A stretch of 64,000 bases of DNA from an uncultured Prevotellaceae bacterium (GCA_946188395.1 CAMHUU010000009.1:18980-82979), one strand, 5' to 3'. Positions 16,646-25,546 are shown, counted from the stretch's first letter. Numbers and translations: made by a program. Notes: generated from the letters alone by a model not told the origin.

Positions 16646-18886
16646 ATGAGAATGACATTGACATTGCTAATGAAGAGATTGCTGACGGCGGCTGTGCTGA
16701 TATGCACGGCATTATCTGTGGAGGCGCAGGGCGACATTTGGCGCTCGGACTCGTTGCAGGAGGTGGTGGTGACCGGTACGGGCACGCAGCACCTGCTGAA
16801 GGATGCTCCCGTGCAGACGGAGGTCATCACGCAGAAAATGCTGCGGCAGTATGGCGGCAAGAGCCTGGAGGACATTCTGAGCGGACTGACGGCGAGCTTT
16901 GCCTTCAACGAGGGCGACATGGGAAGTCAGATGCAGCTGAACGGTCTGGGCAACTCGTATATTCTGATCCTGATTGACGGCAAGCGCATCCACGGCGATG
17001 TGGGCGGCGAGAACGACCTGGGCCTGATTGACCCGCACAACATCGAGAAGATTGAGATTGTGAAGGGTGCGCAGAGTGCGCTGTACGGCTCGGACGCGAT
17101 GGCCGGTGTCATCAACATCATCACCAAGAAACATACCGAGAAGGGTGTGTATGCCGACAATGTGACACGCTACGGCTCGCACAACGACCTGCGCCAGCAT
17201 AATAGCGTGGTGTTGCGGTTTGGCCAGTTTTCGTCACAGACGAACTTCCAGCTGCAGCGCAGCGACGGCTGGCAGAACACCACGGAGGAATGGGCCGAGG
17301 CCATGGTGCTGACGGACAGCAAGAACATGACGGTGAACAAGTTCCAGAACTGGCAGGTGGCCGAGCGGCTGACGTACCAGCCCATGAAGAACCTGGAACT
17401 GTATGCCGAGGGTTCGTACTACAAGAAGAACATCATGCGTCCGCGGAATGGCACGCACGCCAGCTGCGACGTGTATACCTATGATTTGAGGTATAACAAT
17501 GCATCGGCCTCCGTGGGAGGAAAGTGGAGCCTCACCCCCAACCCCTCTCCAAGGGGCGAGGGGAGTGATATGCGGAAAGGGAAGGCGCAACAGGCAAATT
17601 ATATTACGTTCGATTTGGACTGGAACAAGCATGCCTACTATTACGACTATACGGCGAAGCACTACGACTATGTGTTGCTGCAGGGCGAGGAGTACGGCGA
17701 GCAGAACGGCGAGTGGTTCTCGGTGGCTATGCTGCCCGGACAAAGCAAACTTCAGAGCGACCAACAGCGCGTGATGGGACTGCTGAAGGGCATTTTCCAC
17801 CTGCCGTACGGCAATACGCTGAATGCCGGTGCGGAATACCGCTACGACTATCTGAAGGCCCCCGAGCGCACGGCGACGGGTACGGCCAGCGACCAGACGG
17901 GAGCGGTGTACGTGCAGGACGAGCTGAACATGGTAGACTGGCTGAACGTGACGGCAGGTCTGCGACTGGTGGACAACCGCAGTTTCGGATTCCACCTGAG
18001 TCCGAAGGTGAGCGCCATGGTCTCGACGGGTGACTTCCGCTTCCGCGTGGGGTGGAGCCAGGGTTTCAAGACGCCCACGGTAAAGGAGCTGTACTACCGC
18101 TACCTGCACGTGATGGGCAGCAGCACGTTCTTCAACATCGGCAACACGGACCTGAAACCGCAGACCAGCAACTACTGGTCGGCCAATGTGGAATATCGCG
18201 GTCGCAAGCTGACGGCATCGGTGACAGGCTATGTGAACAAGCTGGACCAGATGATAGCGCTGGTGAACGTGTCGCCGGGCGAGATTCCCGCAGGCATCAC
18301 CACGGCCTATCTGGGCGACGGCAGTACCAACGTCCAGGCGCGCATGTATAAGAATATGGACGACGCCCGGACCTGCGGTGTGGACGTGACGCTGTCGTAC
18401 CGCGTCATGGCGGGGCTGACGCTGAATGCGGCATACAGCTATCTGGACACGAAGGCACACCTCTACGACGAGCATAAGGACCGCATGATGACGGTGACCA
18501 TCGACGGTACGGCACACCATAAGTGGAACGCCTCGGCGATGTATAATTATACGTTCAGCCCGACGTATGCGCTGGGCGTCAGTCTGACGGGCCGCGGCAG
18601 CAGCAAGCGCTACTACCAGAACAACGGCGACGGCAAGGCTTTCCAGATATGGCGTGTGAACACGACGCACGACCTGGGCCGTCAGGACCGCATGCTGGCC
18701 TACCGCGTGGAGGTGGGTGTGGACAACATCTTCAACTATGTGGACCGCACGATGCGCCCCTACCACCTGGGCACCAACACGTCGGGGACGACGGTGTACG
18801 GTACGCTGAGCATTAAGTTCAACTACGGAAAACGAGTTAAAAAGCATATTTATTCATCTAAACAAAGTAACAATGAGGAAGATTAA
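16646..18886 (+). CDS. TonB-dependent outer-membrane receptor (BtuB-like, cobalamin-riboswitch controlled)
   Basis: LQEVVVTGTGTQHLLKDAPVQTEVIT... plug, SALYGSDAMAGVINIITKK, C-terminal beta-strands NYVDRTMRPYHLGTNTSGTTVYGTLSIKFNY. Confidence 0.93.
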   Translation: MRMTLTLLMKRLLTAAVLICTALSVEAQGDIWRSDSLQEVVVTGTGTQHLLKDAPVQTEVITQKMLRQYGGKSLEDILSGLTASFAFNEGDMGSQMQLNGLGNSYILILIDGKRIHGDVGGENDLGLIDPHNIEKIEIVKGAQSALYGSDAMAGVINIITKKHTEKGVYADNVTRYGSHNDLRQHNSVVLRFGQFSSQTNFQLQRSDGWQNTTEEWAEAMVLTDSKNMTVNKFQNWQVAERLTYQPMKNLELYAEGSYYKKNIMRPRNGTHASCDVYTYDLRYNNASASVGGKWSLTPNPSPRGEGSDMRKGKAQQANYITFDLDWNKHAYYYDYTAKHYDYVLLQGEEYGEQNGEWFSVAMLPGQSKLQSDQQRVMGLLKGIFHLPYGNTLNAGAEYRYDYLKAPERTATGTASDQTGAVYVQDELNMVDWLNVTAGLRLVDNRSFGFHLSPKVSAMVSTGDFRFRVGWSQGFKTPTVKELYYRYLHVMGSSTFFNIGNTDLKPQTSNYWSANVEYRGRKLTASVTGYVNKLDQMIALVNVSPGEIPAGITTAYLGDGSTNVQARMYKNMDDARTCGVDVTLSYRVMAGLTLNAAYSYLDTKAHLYDEHKDRMMTVTIDGTAHHKWNASAMYNYTFSPTYALGVSLTGRGSSKRYYQNNGDGKAFQIWRVNTTHDLGRQDRMLAYRVEVGVDNIFNYVDRTMRPYHLGTNTSGTTVYGTLSIKFNYGKRVKKHIYSSKQSNNEED
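17530..17566 (+). repeat. Dispersed C/G-rich repeat within TonB receptor CDS, copy 1
   Basis: CCTCACCCCCAACCCCTCTCCAAGGGGCGAGGGGAGT, encodes SLTPNPSPRGEGS; near-identical copy in waaA at 39867-39903 (reverse). Confidence 0.9.
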
Positions 18887-20009
18887 ATCTTTGATTCTGG
18901 CTGTCGTGGTGTTTGGCCTGACAGCCCCTGTGTTCACCGCATGTAGCAGTGACGACGACAAGAAGACGGAAATTATTGAGAACATCATTTCCGAATTCTC
19001 GGTAAACGACGAGATGGTAGCCGCTCAGAAGGCTAAGTCGAAGAAGAACACCGCTGTGCTGCTGGTGGCTTTCGGTTCGACATGGAACAACGCCTTCCTG
19101 GCTTTCGACAAGACTAAGGCTGCCTACGAGTCTGCTTTCCCCGAGGCTGACGTGTACATCAGCTTCTCGAGCGACATCTGCATCAACCGTGCTTCTATCG
19201 GTGAGAATGTTGACGACAATGGCAATATTGTGAAACGCGACTACTACGAGCCCCGCTATCTGTTGCATGCCATCGGTGCCGCCAAGTACAGCAAGATCTA
19301 CGTCCAGTCGCTGCAGGTCATCCCCGGTGAGGAGTTTGCCGCTGTAGTGGCCAGTGTGAAGAAATTCATGAACAATGGTTATATTGGCAATGCCCACCTG
19401 GACGATGAGTATCTGGAAAAGCTGGCCTTGGACGAGGGCATCTTCCTGGGTATGCCTTTGCTGAGCGATCCTGAGGTCGATGTTCCCGCTGTTGCCGCAG
19501 AGCTGAATAAGCTGTACGCTTCTGAGGCTGCTCAGGGTGTGGTGGCCTTCATGGGTCACGGTAACCCCGACAGCTACGACACCTTCAAGGCTAACATCCG
19601 CTACACGCAGCTGGAGCAGGATCTGCAGAAATTCAGCCCCAACTATTTCGTAGGTACCGTCGACATGCCCGACAACTACAAGCAGGACGTGATGAGCCGT
19701 ATGCAGGCAAAGGGCATCAAGAGCGGCAAGATCTCTCTGCACGCGCTGATGTCGATTGCCGGTGACCACGCTCACAACGACATGGCCGGTGAGGGTGAGG
19801 ACTATTGGGATGACGAGGATCCCGAGAGCGAGGAGAACAGCTGGTATGAGTTCTTCAACCACAAAGGCTACACAGCCAATGTTCCCCTGGCAGGCAAGCA
19901 CCCACAGGGTCTGCTGGAACTGCCCGGTGTTCTGCAGGTTTGGATCAACCACACAAAGAATGCTGAATTCCTGGAGGATGCTTACCATTCAATGTATCCT
20001 GAAGAGTAA
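18873..20009 (+). CDS. CbiK-like sirohydrochlorin cobaltochelatase, predicted lipoprotein
   Basis: Lipobox ...VFTACSSDDDK; LLVAFGSTWNNAFLAFDKT, VQSLQVIPGEEF, FMGHGNPDSYDTF, MSIAGDHAHNDMAGEG (CbiK-type motifs). Confidence 0.88.
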   Translation: MRKIKSLILAVVVFGLTAPVFTACSSDDDKKTEIIENIISEFSVNDEMVAAQKAKSKKNTAVLLVAFGSTWNNAFLAFDKTKAAYESAFPEADVYISFSSDICINRASIGENVDDNGNIVKRDYYEPRYLLHAIGAAKYSKIYVQSLQVIPGEEFAAVVASVKKFMNNGYIGNAHLDDEYLEKLALDEGIFLGMPLLSDPEVDVPAVAAELNKLYASEAAQGVVAFMGHGNPDSYDTFKANIRYTQLEQDLQKFSPNYFVGTVDMPDNYKQDVMSRMQAKGIKSGKISLHALMSIAGDHAHNDMAGEGEDYWDDEDPESEENSWYEFFNHKGYTANVPLAGKHPQGLLELPGVLQVWINHTKNAEFLEDAYHSMYPEE

Positions 20010-20010
20010 T

Positions 20011-20152
20011 GCGGCCTATGGCCTAAATAATAAATAAGAGATAAAAGATAAAAGTAGGAAAAAAGACATTAAAAGAAAAGAGATGTTGAAACAACGCGCT
20101 TTGTTATTTTTTATTTCTTATTTATTATTTAGCCCCGTAGGGGCGCAGATTC
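20011..20152. repeat. Composite inverted-repeat element: palindrome + A/T heptamer array ... inverted array + palindrome
   Basis: Left GCGGCCTATGGCCTAAATAATAAATAAGAGATAAAAGATAAAAG versus right TTATTTTTTATTTCTTATTTATTATTTAGCCCCGTAGGGGCGC (approximate reverse complement). Confidence 0.75.
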
Positions 20153-22155
20153 ATAAGATGGAGCGTCGTGACTCGTCGATGACGAGCCGCACGTACAATC
20201 TGAACCCCGTGGTCGTGACGGGCTCTGGCCACCACCAGCGCCTGAAGTCGACGGCGACGCCGGTGCGTGTGCTGTCGTCGCAGGAAATCGGCGAGCAGGG
20301 CATCACGACGTTCGATGCCGTGCTGACGCGCATGATGCCCCAGGCGTCGATGGCACCCAACTCGATGGGCACCTTTTTGCGCCTGAACGGCCTGGGCAAC
20401 AAGTATATCCTCATTCTGATCAACGGTCAGAAACTCTCGGGCGACATTTCGAACAATGTCGATCTAAACCGTATTAATATGTCGCGCGTGAAGCGTATCG
20501 AGGTGCTCGACGGAGCGGCCTCGTCGCTCTATGGCTCGGATGCCATCGCCGGCGTCATCAATATCATTACCGACCAGCCGACACAGCAGCTGGTGAGCGT
20601 GACCAGCGATACCCGCGTGAGTGGTCACGGCGTGTTGACGGAAAGCGTCAACCTGGATATTTTTACCAACGGCTTCGGCTCGTATACGTCGTTTACCCAC
20701 GACCGCGCCGACAGCTACCAAACTACAGACTTAGAATACAAGAAGGGCTCTGACACAGAGACCCAGCAGACGATAGCCCCCTTCTTTACGGGCTACCGGT
20801 CGAACATCGTGGGGCAGAAATTCACCTATGCCCCCAACCAACACATTGCATTGAACGCAGGATTAGACTATTCATATAAAATCACCGACCGTCCCGAGAC
20901 ACGCTCGGACGTGACGGGCGGCACCGACTACGAGATGCGCTACAAGGGACTGCGCTGGAACGTGGGCGGCATCTATAAATTTACAGCGAAGAACTCGCTG
21001 CAGGCCGATTTCACCGTCGACCGATTCCGCTACGGCAAGGAGTACGACGTGGAAACGAAGACCTATGCCGTGGGCGAATACGTACAGTCGAAGAAGCAGC
21101 GCACCATGGACGGCGAGCTGAAGGCCATCCTCGGACTGATGGACAATTCGACGACCATCTTCGGAGCCGACTGGCGCAAGGACTACCTGACGGCTACGTC
21201 GGGCAGCATCAGCGAGCGCGTGTATACCCTGGCGGCCTATGCCCAGCACGAGCAGCGCGTGGTGAAGAACGTGACGGCTACGGTGGGACTGCGCCTGACG
21301 CACCACGAGACCTTCGACCAGCACCTGACGCCGAAGGCCACGCTGATGTATGCCCCGGGGAATTTCCGTCTGCGCGCCACCTATTCGGCGGGCTTCCGTG
21401 CCCCGGGATTGGATGAGCTGTACTACCGCTACTACTCCGTAAACCGCGGTAAGCCGCAGATCATCTTCGGCAACCGCAATCTGAAGCCCGAAAAGAGCAA
21501 CTACGTAGCACTGAACGCCGAGTACCGCACGCACGAGATTGCCGTCAGTGTGACGGGCTATCTGAACCGTATCAACGACATGGTGGTGCGCCAGAATATT
21601 GCCGTGGACGACGCATCGATGCAAATGCTGCGCCAGGAGTTTACGGAGATGACCGATGCCGAGGCTGCCAAGCTGGAGCGCTATTCGCTGTATCAGAACA
21701 GCGACAAGGGCGACGTGAAGGGCATGCAGGTGAATGTGTCGGCGAATGTGTTCGAGGGCTGTAACCTCTCGGCGAACTACGTCTACACCTACGCCCGTAC
21801 GAAGAGCGGCGAGGAGTGGACCGTGCTGGAACGTAGCATCCGCCATGCGGCGACGATTGCCGCCAACTACCATCACCGCTGGGGCAAATATGCGCTGAAC
21901 GTGAATGTGAACGGACGCCTGCAGTCGAAGACCTACTATCCCGACTATGAGGACGCCCCGGGCTACGGCGTGTGGAACCTGCATACGACGCATAGCTTCG
22001 ACTGTACGAAGTGGGCCTTCGTGGAGCCGAGCATCGGTGTGGACAATGTGTTCGACAAGGTAGACCGCCGCATCGACTCGTCGCTGCGCAAGTATGCGCT
22101 CTACAGTCCCGGCCGCATGCTGGTCGTCGGACTGAAGGTCAGATTCAAACAATAG
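20083..22155 (+). CDS. TonB-dependent outer-membrane receptor
   Basis: YNLNPVVVTGSGHHQRLKSTATPVRVLSSQEI, SSLYGSDAIAGVINIITD, C-term VDNVFDKVDRRIDSSLRKYALYSPGRMLVVGLKVRFKQ. Confidence 0.93.
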   Translation: MLKQRALLFFISYLLFSPVGAQIHKMERRDSSMTSRTYNLNPVVVTGSGHHQRLKSTATPVRVLSSQEIGEQGITTFDAVLTRMMPQASMAPNSMGTFLRLNGLGNKYILILINGQKLSGDISNNVDLNRINMSRVKRIEVLDGAASSLYGSDAIAGVINIITDQPTQQLVSVTSDTRVSGHGVLTESVNLDIFTNGFGSYTSFTHDRADSYQTTDLEYKKGSDTETQQTIAPFFTGYRSNIVGQKFTYAPNQHIALNAGLDYSYKITDRPETRSDVTGGTDYEMRYKGLRWNVGGIYKFTAKNSLQADFTVDRFRYGKEYDVETKTYAVGEYVQSKKQRTMDGELKAILGLMDNSTTIFGADWRKDYLTATSGSISERVYTLAAYAQHEQRVVKNVTATVGLRLTHHETFDQHLTPKATLMYAPGNFRLRATYSAGFRAPGLDELYYRYYSVNRGKPQIIFGNRNLKPEKSNYVALNAEYRTHEIAVSVTGYLNRINDMVVRQNIAVDDASMQMLRQEFTEMTDAEAAKLERYSLYQNSDKGDVKGMQVNVSANVFEGCNLSANYVYTYARTKSGEEWTVLERSIRHAATIAANYHHRWGKYALNVNVNGRLQSKTYYPDYEDAPGYGVWNLHTTHSFDCTKWAFVEPSIGVDNVFDKVDRRIDSSLRKYALYSPGRMLVVGLKVRFKQ

Positions 22156-22189
22156 CTTTTTGTTAACGTGTATAATTATATAAGTTGTC

Positions 22190-22225
22190 AAGGAGATTTG
22201 TCGCGAGACAAGTCTCCTTTTTTTT
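22190..22225 (+). terminator. Rho-independent terminator after TonB receptor
   Basis: AAGGAGATTTGTC-GCGA-GACAAGTCTCCTTTTTTTT. Confidence 0.85.
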
Positions 22226-22289
22226 GATAAAAACATTTAATTTTTTGGTTTTTCGCACATTTCTTTGTACCTTCGCAACCTATAAAGTG

Positions 22290-23171
22290 ATGAGCAACAT
22301 GAAGACGGCATATTACCAGGTGGGCGGACACGTGTTCGGCGTCAGTGGCGGGGAGGAATTCCTGGCGCTGATGGAGAACTATGAGCCGTTTCGTTGCGAC
22401 AATCATTCAACATTCAACATTCAACATTCACCATTATTTGAACTGACCATCGGCAGTGGCGAGGCGCCGGCCTATAGCGAGGAGCTGCGCCAGGATGAAG
22501 AGGGGCAGGAGATAGTCTGCGGGCGGACCGCAGACGGTGAGGCGGTGTTTGAATTCCGCTGGTGGCAGGAGACGGCCGGGTGGCTGGTATGTTCGGAAGA
22601 CTACCATCAGGGGCGCCTGCTGACGACGGGACGTTACACGAAGATGGCCATCGACAATGCACTGATGGTGCTCTATGCGCTGGCTACGGCGGATCGGGGT
22701 ACGGTGCTGTTCCACGCCGCTGTGGTGAGTCGCGGAGGCCGCGGGTATATGTTTTTGGGCAAGAGCGGTACGGGCAAGAGTACCCATGCACGGCTGTGGC
22801 TGCAGCATATCGAGGGTACGGCGCTGGTGAACGACGACAACCCCGTTGTTCGTATTGTGGGCGACGGTTCCTCCGTCGTCTATGGTTCCCCATGGAGCGG
22901 CAAGACGCCGTGCTACCGCAATGTGAGCTATCCGCTGGGCGGCATCGTGATGCTGAGTCAGGCGCCGTACAACAAGATACAGCGGCTGGGTGGCATCCAG
23001 GCTTATGCCTCGCTGGTGGCGAGCATCAGCGGCAAGCGGTGGGACAGCCGTGTGGCCGACGGGCTGCACGAGACGGAGAATGCGCTGGCCTCGACGGTGG
23101 CGGTATGGCATCTGGAGTGCCTGCCGGACGAAGCAGCAGCGAAACTTTGTTCTTTGAACATTGAACTTTGA
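22290..23171 (+). CDS. HPr kinase/PEPCK-like P-loop kinase (HprK-related)
   Basis: LFHAAVVSRGGRGYMFLGKSGTGKSTHARLWLQHIEGTALVNDDNPVVRI...SPWSGKTPCYRNVSYPLGGIVML. ATG at 22290. Confidence 0.82.
   Translation: MSNMKTAYYQVGGHVFGVSGGEEFLALMENYEPFRCDNHSTFNIQHSPLFELTIGSGEAPAYSEELRQDEEGQEIVCGRTADGEAVFEFRWWQETAGWLVCSEDYHQGRLLTTGRYTKMAIDNALMVLYALATADRGTVLFHAAVVSRGGRGYMFLGKSGTGKSTHARLWLQHIEGTALVNDDNPVVRIVGDGSSVVYGSPWSGKTPCYRNVSYPLGGIVMLSQAPYNKIQRLGGIQAYASLVASISGKRWDSRVADGLHETENALASTVAVWHLECLPDEAAAKLCSLNIEL
22404..22432. repeat. Heptanucleotide array (CATTCAA family) in HprK-like CDS
   Basis: cattcaacattcaacattcaacattcac, encodes HSTFNIQHS. Confidence 0.85.
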
Positions 23172-23176
23172 ACTTT
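23153..23176. repeat. Heptanucleotide array (TTGAACT family) at kinase/peptidase junction
   Basis: tttgaacattgaactttgaacttt. Confidence 0.8.
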
Positions 23177-23605
23177 ATGATTACTGACGGGCAGATATTG
23201 GACGAGGCGGTTCGGCTGGTGAGCGAGGACGTGAGTGTGACGCTGCCGGTGAACGGGCGAAGCATGCTGCCGTTTATCATTGGCGGCAGGGAGAGCGTCA
23301 TCCTGCAAAAGCCTCACGATGTCTGCGTCGGCGATGTGGTGCTGGCATGGGTTGAAGGCTGCCGGTGGGTTGTACACCGCATCATCCGCATCGATGGCGA
23401 CCGTGTGACGCTGATGGGCGATGGGAATATTGTCGGTGTGGAGCATTGCACGATGGGTGATGTCAAGGCCCGTGTGACGCATGTGGTGGATGCGCAGGGA
23501 AAGCCCCACGATATATATAATAGGTGGCGCCGCATGGGGGCCAGAATATGGTGGTATCTGCGCCCAATCAGAAGATATTTGTTGTTTATTTATAGGAAGT
23601 TATAG
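23177..23605 (+). CDS. S24/S26 family peptidase (signal-peptidase-like)
   Basis: LPVNGRSMLPFIIGGRESVILQKPHDVCVGDVVLAWVEGCRWVVHRIIRIDGDRVTLMGDGN: Ser motif GRSMLPF and VVHRI..GD motif. Confidence 0.8.
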   Translation: MITDGQILDEAVRLVSEDVSVTLPVNGRSMLPFIIGGRESVILQKPHDVCVGDVVLAWVEGCRWVVHRIIRIDGDRVTLMGDGNIVGVEHCTMGDVKARVTHVVDAQGKPHDIYNRWRRMGARIWWYLRPIRRYLLFIYRKL

Positions 23606-23634
23606 AAGTTAAAGAAGTTATAGAAGTTATAGAA
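23594..23634. repeat. 9-nt array (GAAGTTATA family)
   Basis: aggaagttatagaagttaaagaagttatagaagttatagaag. Confidence 0.8.
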
Positions 23635-23637
23635 GAT

Positions 23638-23910
23638 ATGAAGATTAAGAATGGATTTGTGTTGCGGCAGGTGTGTGGCGAGAACGTCATAGTGGGCGAG
23701 GGCCTCGGTGCCGTGAATTTCGGTAAGTTGCTGGCGCTGAACGAGACCGCAGCATGGCTGTGGAAGACAGCGCTGGCCATGGGCGACTTTAGCGTGGAAG
23801 GGCTGGCTGAGCGCCTCTGCGAGGAATACGACGTCACGCCGGAGCAAGCTCAGCAGGACGTTGCGGCTATTCTGCAGCAGTGGCAGGAAGTGGGCGTCGT
23901 GGAACTTTGA
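23638..23910 (+). CDS. PqqD-like / RiPP recognition element-like protein
   Basis: MKIKNGFVLRQVCGENVIVGEGLGAVNFGKLLALNETAAWLWKTA...ERLCEEYDVTPEQAQQDVAAILQQWQEVGVVEL: PqqD-fold pattern. Confidence 0.82.
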   Translation: MKIKNGFVLRQVCGENVIVGEGLGAVNFGKLLALNETAAWLWKTALAMGDFSVEGLAERLCEEYDVTPEQAQQDVAAILQQWQEVGVVEL

Positions 23911-23926
23911 ACATTGAACTTTGAAC
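23902..23926. repeat. Heptanucleotide array (TTGAACT family) at PqqD/ABC junction
   Basis: gaactttgaacattgaactttgaac. Confidence 0.8.
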
Positions 23927-23927
23927 G

Positions 23928-25541
23928 ATGAAGTATATCGCGTGGCTGTGGCGTAACTCACGGGGCATTCGCTGGCAAGCAGTGGTGCGCATCGTGGCAG
24001 GTATCGGGCAGGTATTGCTCGGCCTGACGATGGTATGGCTCAGCAAGCGATTCATCGACGAGACTATCCGCAAGGGAACTAGCGACGATGTGCTGCAGAT
24101 GGTGATGTGGCTTGTGTTGACGGTGGTTGGTGGCGTGGCCCTGCGACAGGTGGGCTATTGGCTGGCAACAACTGCGAATATAAGTCAGACAAACGCCCTG
24201 CGGTTGCGCATCTTCAGCAGTCTGTTTCGCCGTCAGCTGTTCAGCGAACAGGAGCTGCACTCGGGCGATGTCACCTCGCGACTGGCGAAGGACATCGAGA
24301 CCGTGAGCCAGGTGACCACCGACACCGTGCCGCAGATGGTGATTACGATGATACAATTGTGTGGCGCCTTCTTGTTGATGCGGTGGTTTGATGCCCGATT
24401 GGCGTGGGCACTGCTGTTGCTGACACCGCTGGCCATCGTCTTCGGAAAACTCATTGCCCGCAGGCTGCGCAAGATGACGCTCGACATCCGCCAGGACGAG
24501 AGTCGCATACAAATGCAAGTGCAGGAGGGCATGGAACATAATGCCGTGTTGCGGTCGCTAGGGTCAGAGCAGTGGGTGACCGACCGTCTGGACACGATGC
24601 AACAGCGCCTGCACGGCAATGTGCTGCGCCGTACGCGGTTTACCGTCGTCGTACGCGTCATCATGGGCTGCGTCTTTGGGCTTGGCTACCTGCTGGCCTT
24701 TGTGTGGGGGGGCATCGGACTGAGAAACGGTACCATTACCTTTGGTGTGATGACATCGTTCCTGCAACTGGTGGGTATGATTCAGAACCCCATTCTGCAG
24801 CTGTTGAACATGGTGCCGGGCGTGATACATGCCACGGCAAGTATCGATAGGTTGGAGGAATTGGAAGGTAACGGGGCTGCGACCATGTTGCAGCATACGG
24901 GACAGGTTACGACACAGTCGCAACAAACTGTGAACCAAGAGGCGGTGGTGCGGTTTGAGGATGTGTCGTTTCGGTACGCGACGGGCGATAGGGAGATACT
25001 GAGTCATTTTTCGCACGATTTCAAGGCGGGCACGAAGACCGCCATTATGGGCGAGACGGGTATCGGCAAGACGACGCTGTTCCGTCTGATTCTCGGTTTC
25101 ATAGCACCTACGGAAGGTCGTGTGGAGGTTGGTGGTGAGCTGTGTTTCGTGCCTCAGGGCAATACGCTGATGAGCGGCACCATCCGCTATAACCTGCAAC
25201 TGGCGAAGCCCGAGGCCACTGATGATGAGCTGAAGAGCGTGCTGCATACCGCCTGTGCCGACTTTGTGTTCGACCTGGCGGAAGGTCTCGATACGGAACT
25301 CGGCGAGCGCGGCAGTGGATTGAGTGAAGGTCAGGCGCAGCGCATCGCCATAGCACGAGGACTATTGCGTCCGGGTGGTATTTTGTTGCTCGACGAGATT
25401 AGCAGCTCGCTGGACGAACCTACCGAGCGTGAACTATACCGCAGGCTCTTTGCCGCCTGTCCCGAGAAAACCATGTTGTTTATTACCCACCGCCCGACGG
25501 TAACGCAGCAGTGTGATGAGAGTTTAGAGTTGAGAGTTTAG
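23928..25541 (+). CDS. ABC transporter, fused permease/ATPase (exporter type)
   Basis: TM half; Walker A GETGIGKTT, signature GLSEGQAQRIAIARG, Walker B ILLLDEISSSLD. Confidence 0.9.
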   Translation: MKYIAWLWRNSRGIRWQAVVRIVAGIGQVLLGLTMVWLSKRFIDETIRKGTSDDVLQMVMWLVLTVVGGVALRQVGYWLATTANISQTNALRLRIFSSLFRRQLFSEQELHSGDVTSRLAKDIETVSQVTTDTVPQMVITMIQLCGAFLLMRWFDARLAWALLLLTPLAIVFGKLIARRLRKMTLDIRQDESRIQMQVQEGMEHNAVLRSLGSEQWVTDRLDTMQQRLHGNVLRRTRFTVVVRVIMGCVFGLGYLLAFVWGGIGLRNGTITFGVMTSFLQLVGMIQNPILQLLNMVPGVIHATASIDRLEELEGNGAATMLQHTGQVTTQSQQTVNQEAVVRFEDVSFRYATGDREILSHFSHDFKAGTKTAIMGETGIGKTTLFRLILGFIAPTEGRVEVGGELCFVPQGNTLMSGTIRYNLQLAKPEATDDELKSVLHTACADFVFDLAEGLDTELGERGSGLSEGQAQRIAIARGLLRPGGILLLDEISSSLDEPTERELYRRLFAACPEKTMLFITHRPTVTQQCDESLELRV

Positions 25542-25545
25542 AGCT
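25518..25545. repeat. Heptanucleotide array (AGAGTTT/AGAGTTG) at ABC/priA junction
   Basis: gagagtttagagttgagagtttagagct. Confidence 0.75.
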
Positions 25546-25546
25546 G

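Noticed and set aside
17234-18847. 537-aa minus-strand ORF
   Set aside because: Antisense to a clear TonB receptor; His/Val/Arg-rich shadow ORF. The same holds for 14952-16340, 18858-19988, 20872-22236 and 28854-29954.
22290-25541. Lasso peptide biosynthetic cluster
   Set aside because: No asparagine-synthetase-like cyclase, no transglutaminase-type B2 protease and no precursor peptide; only described as RiPP-like logic.
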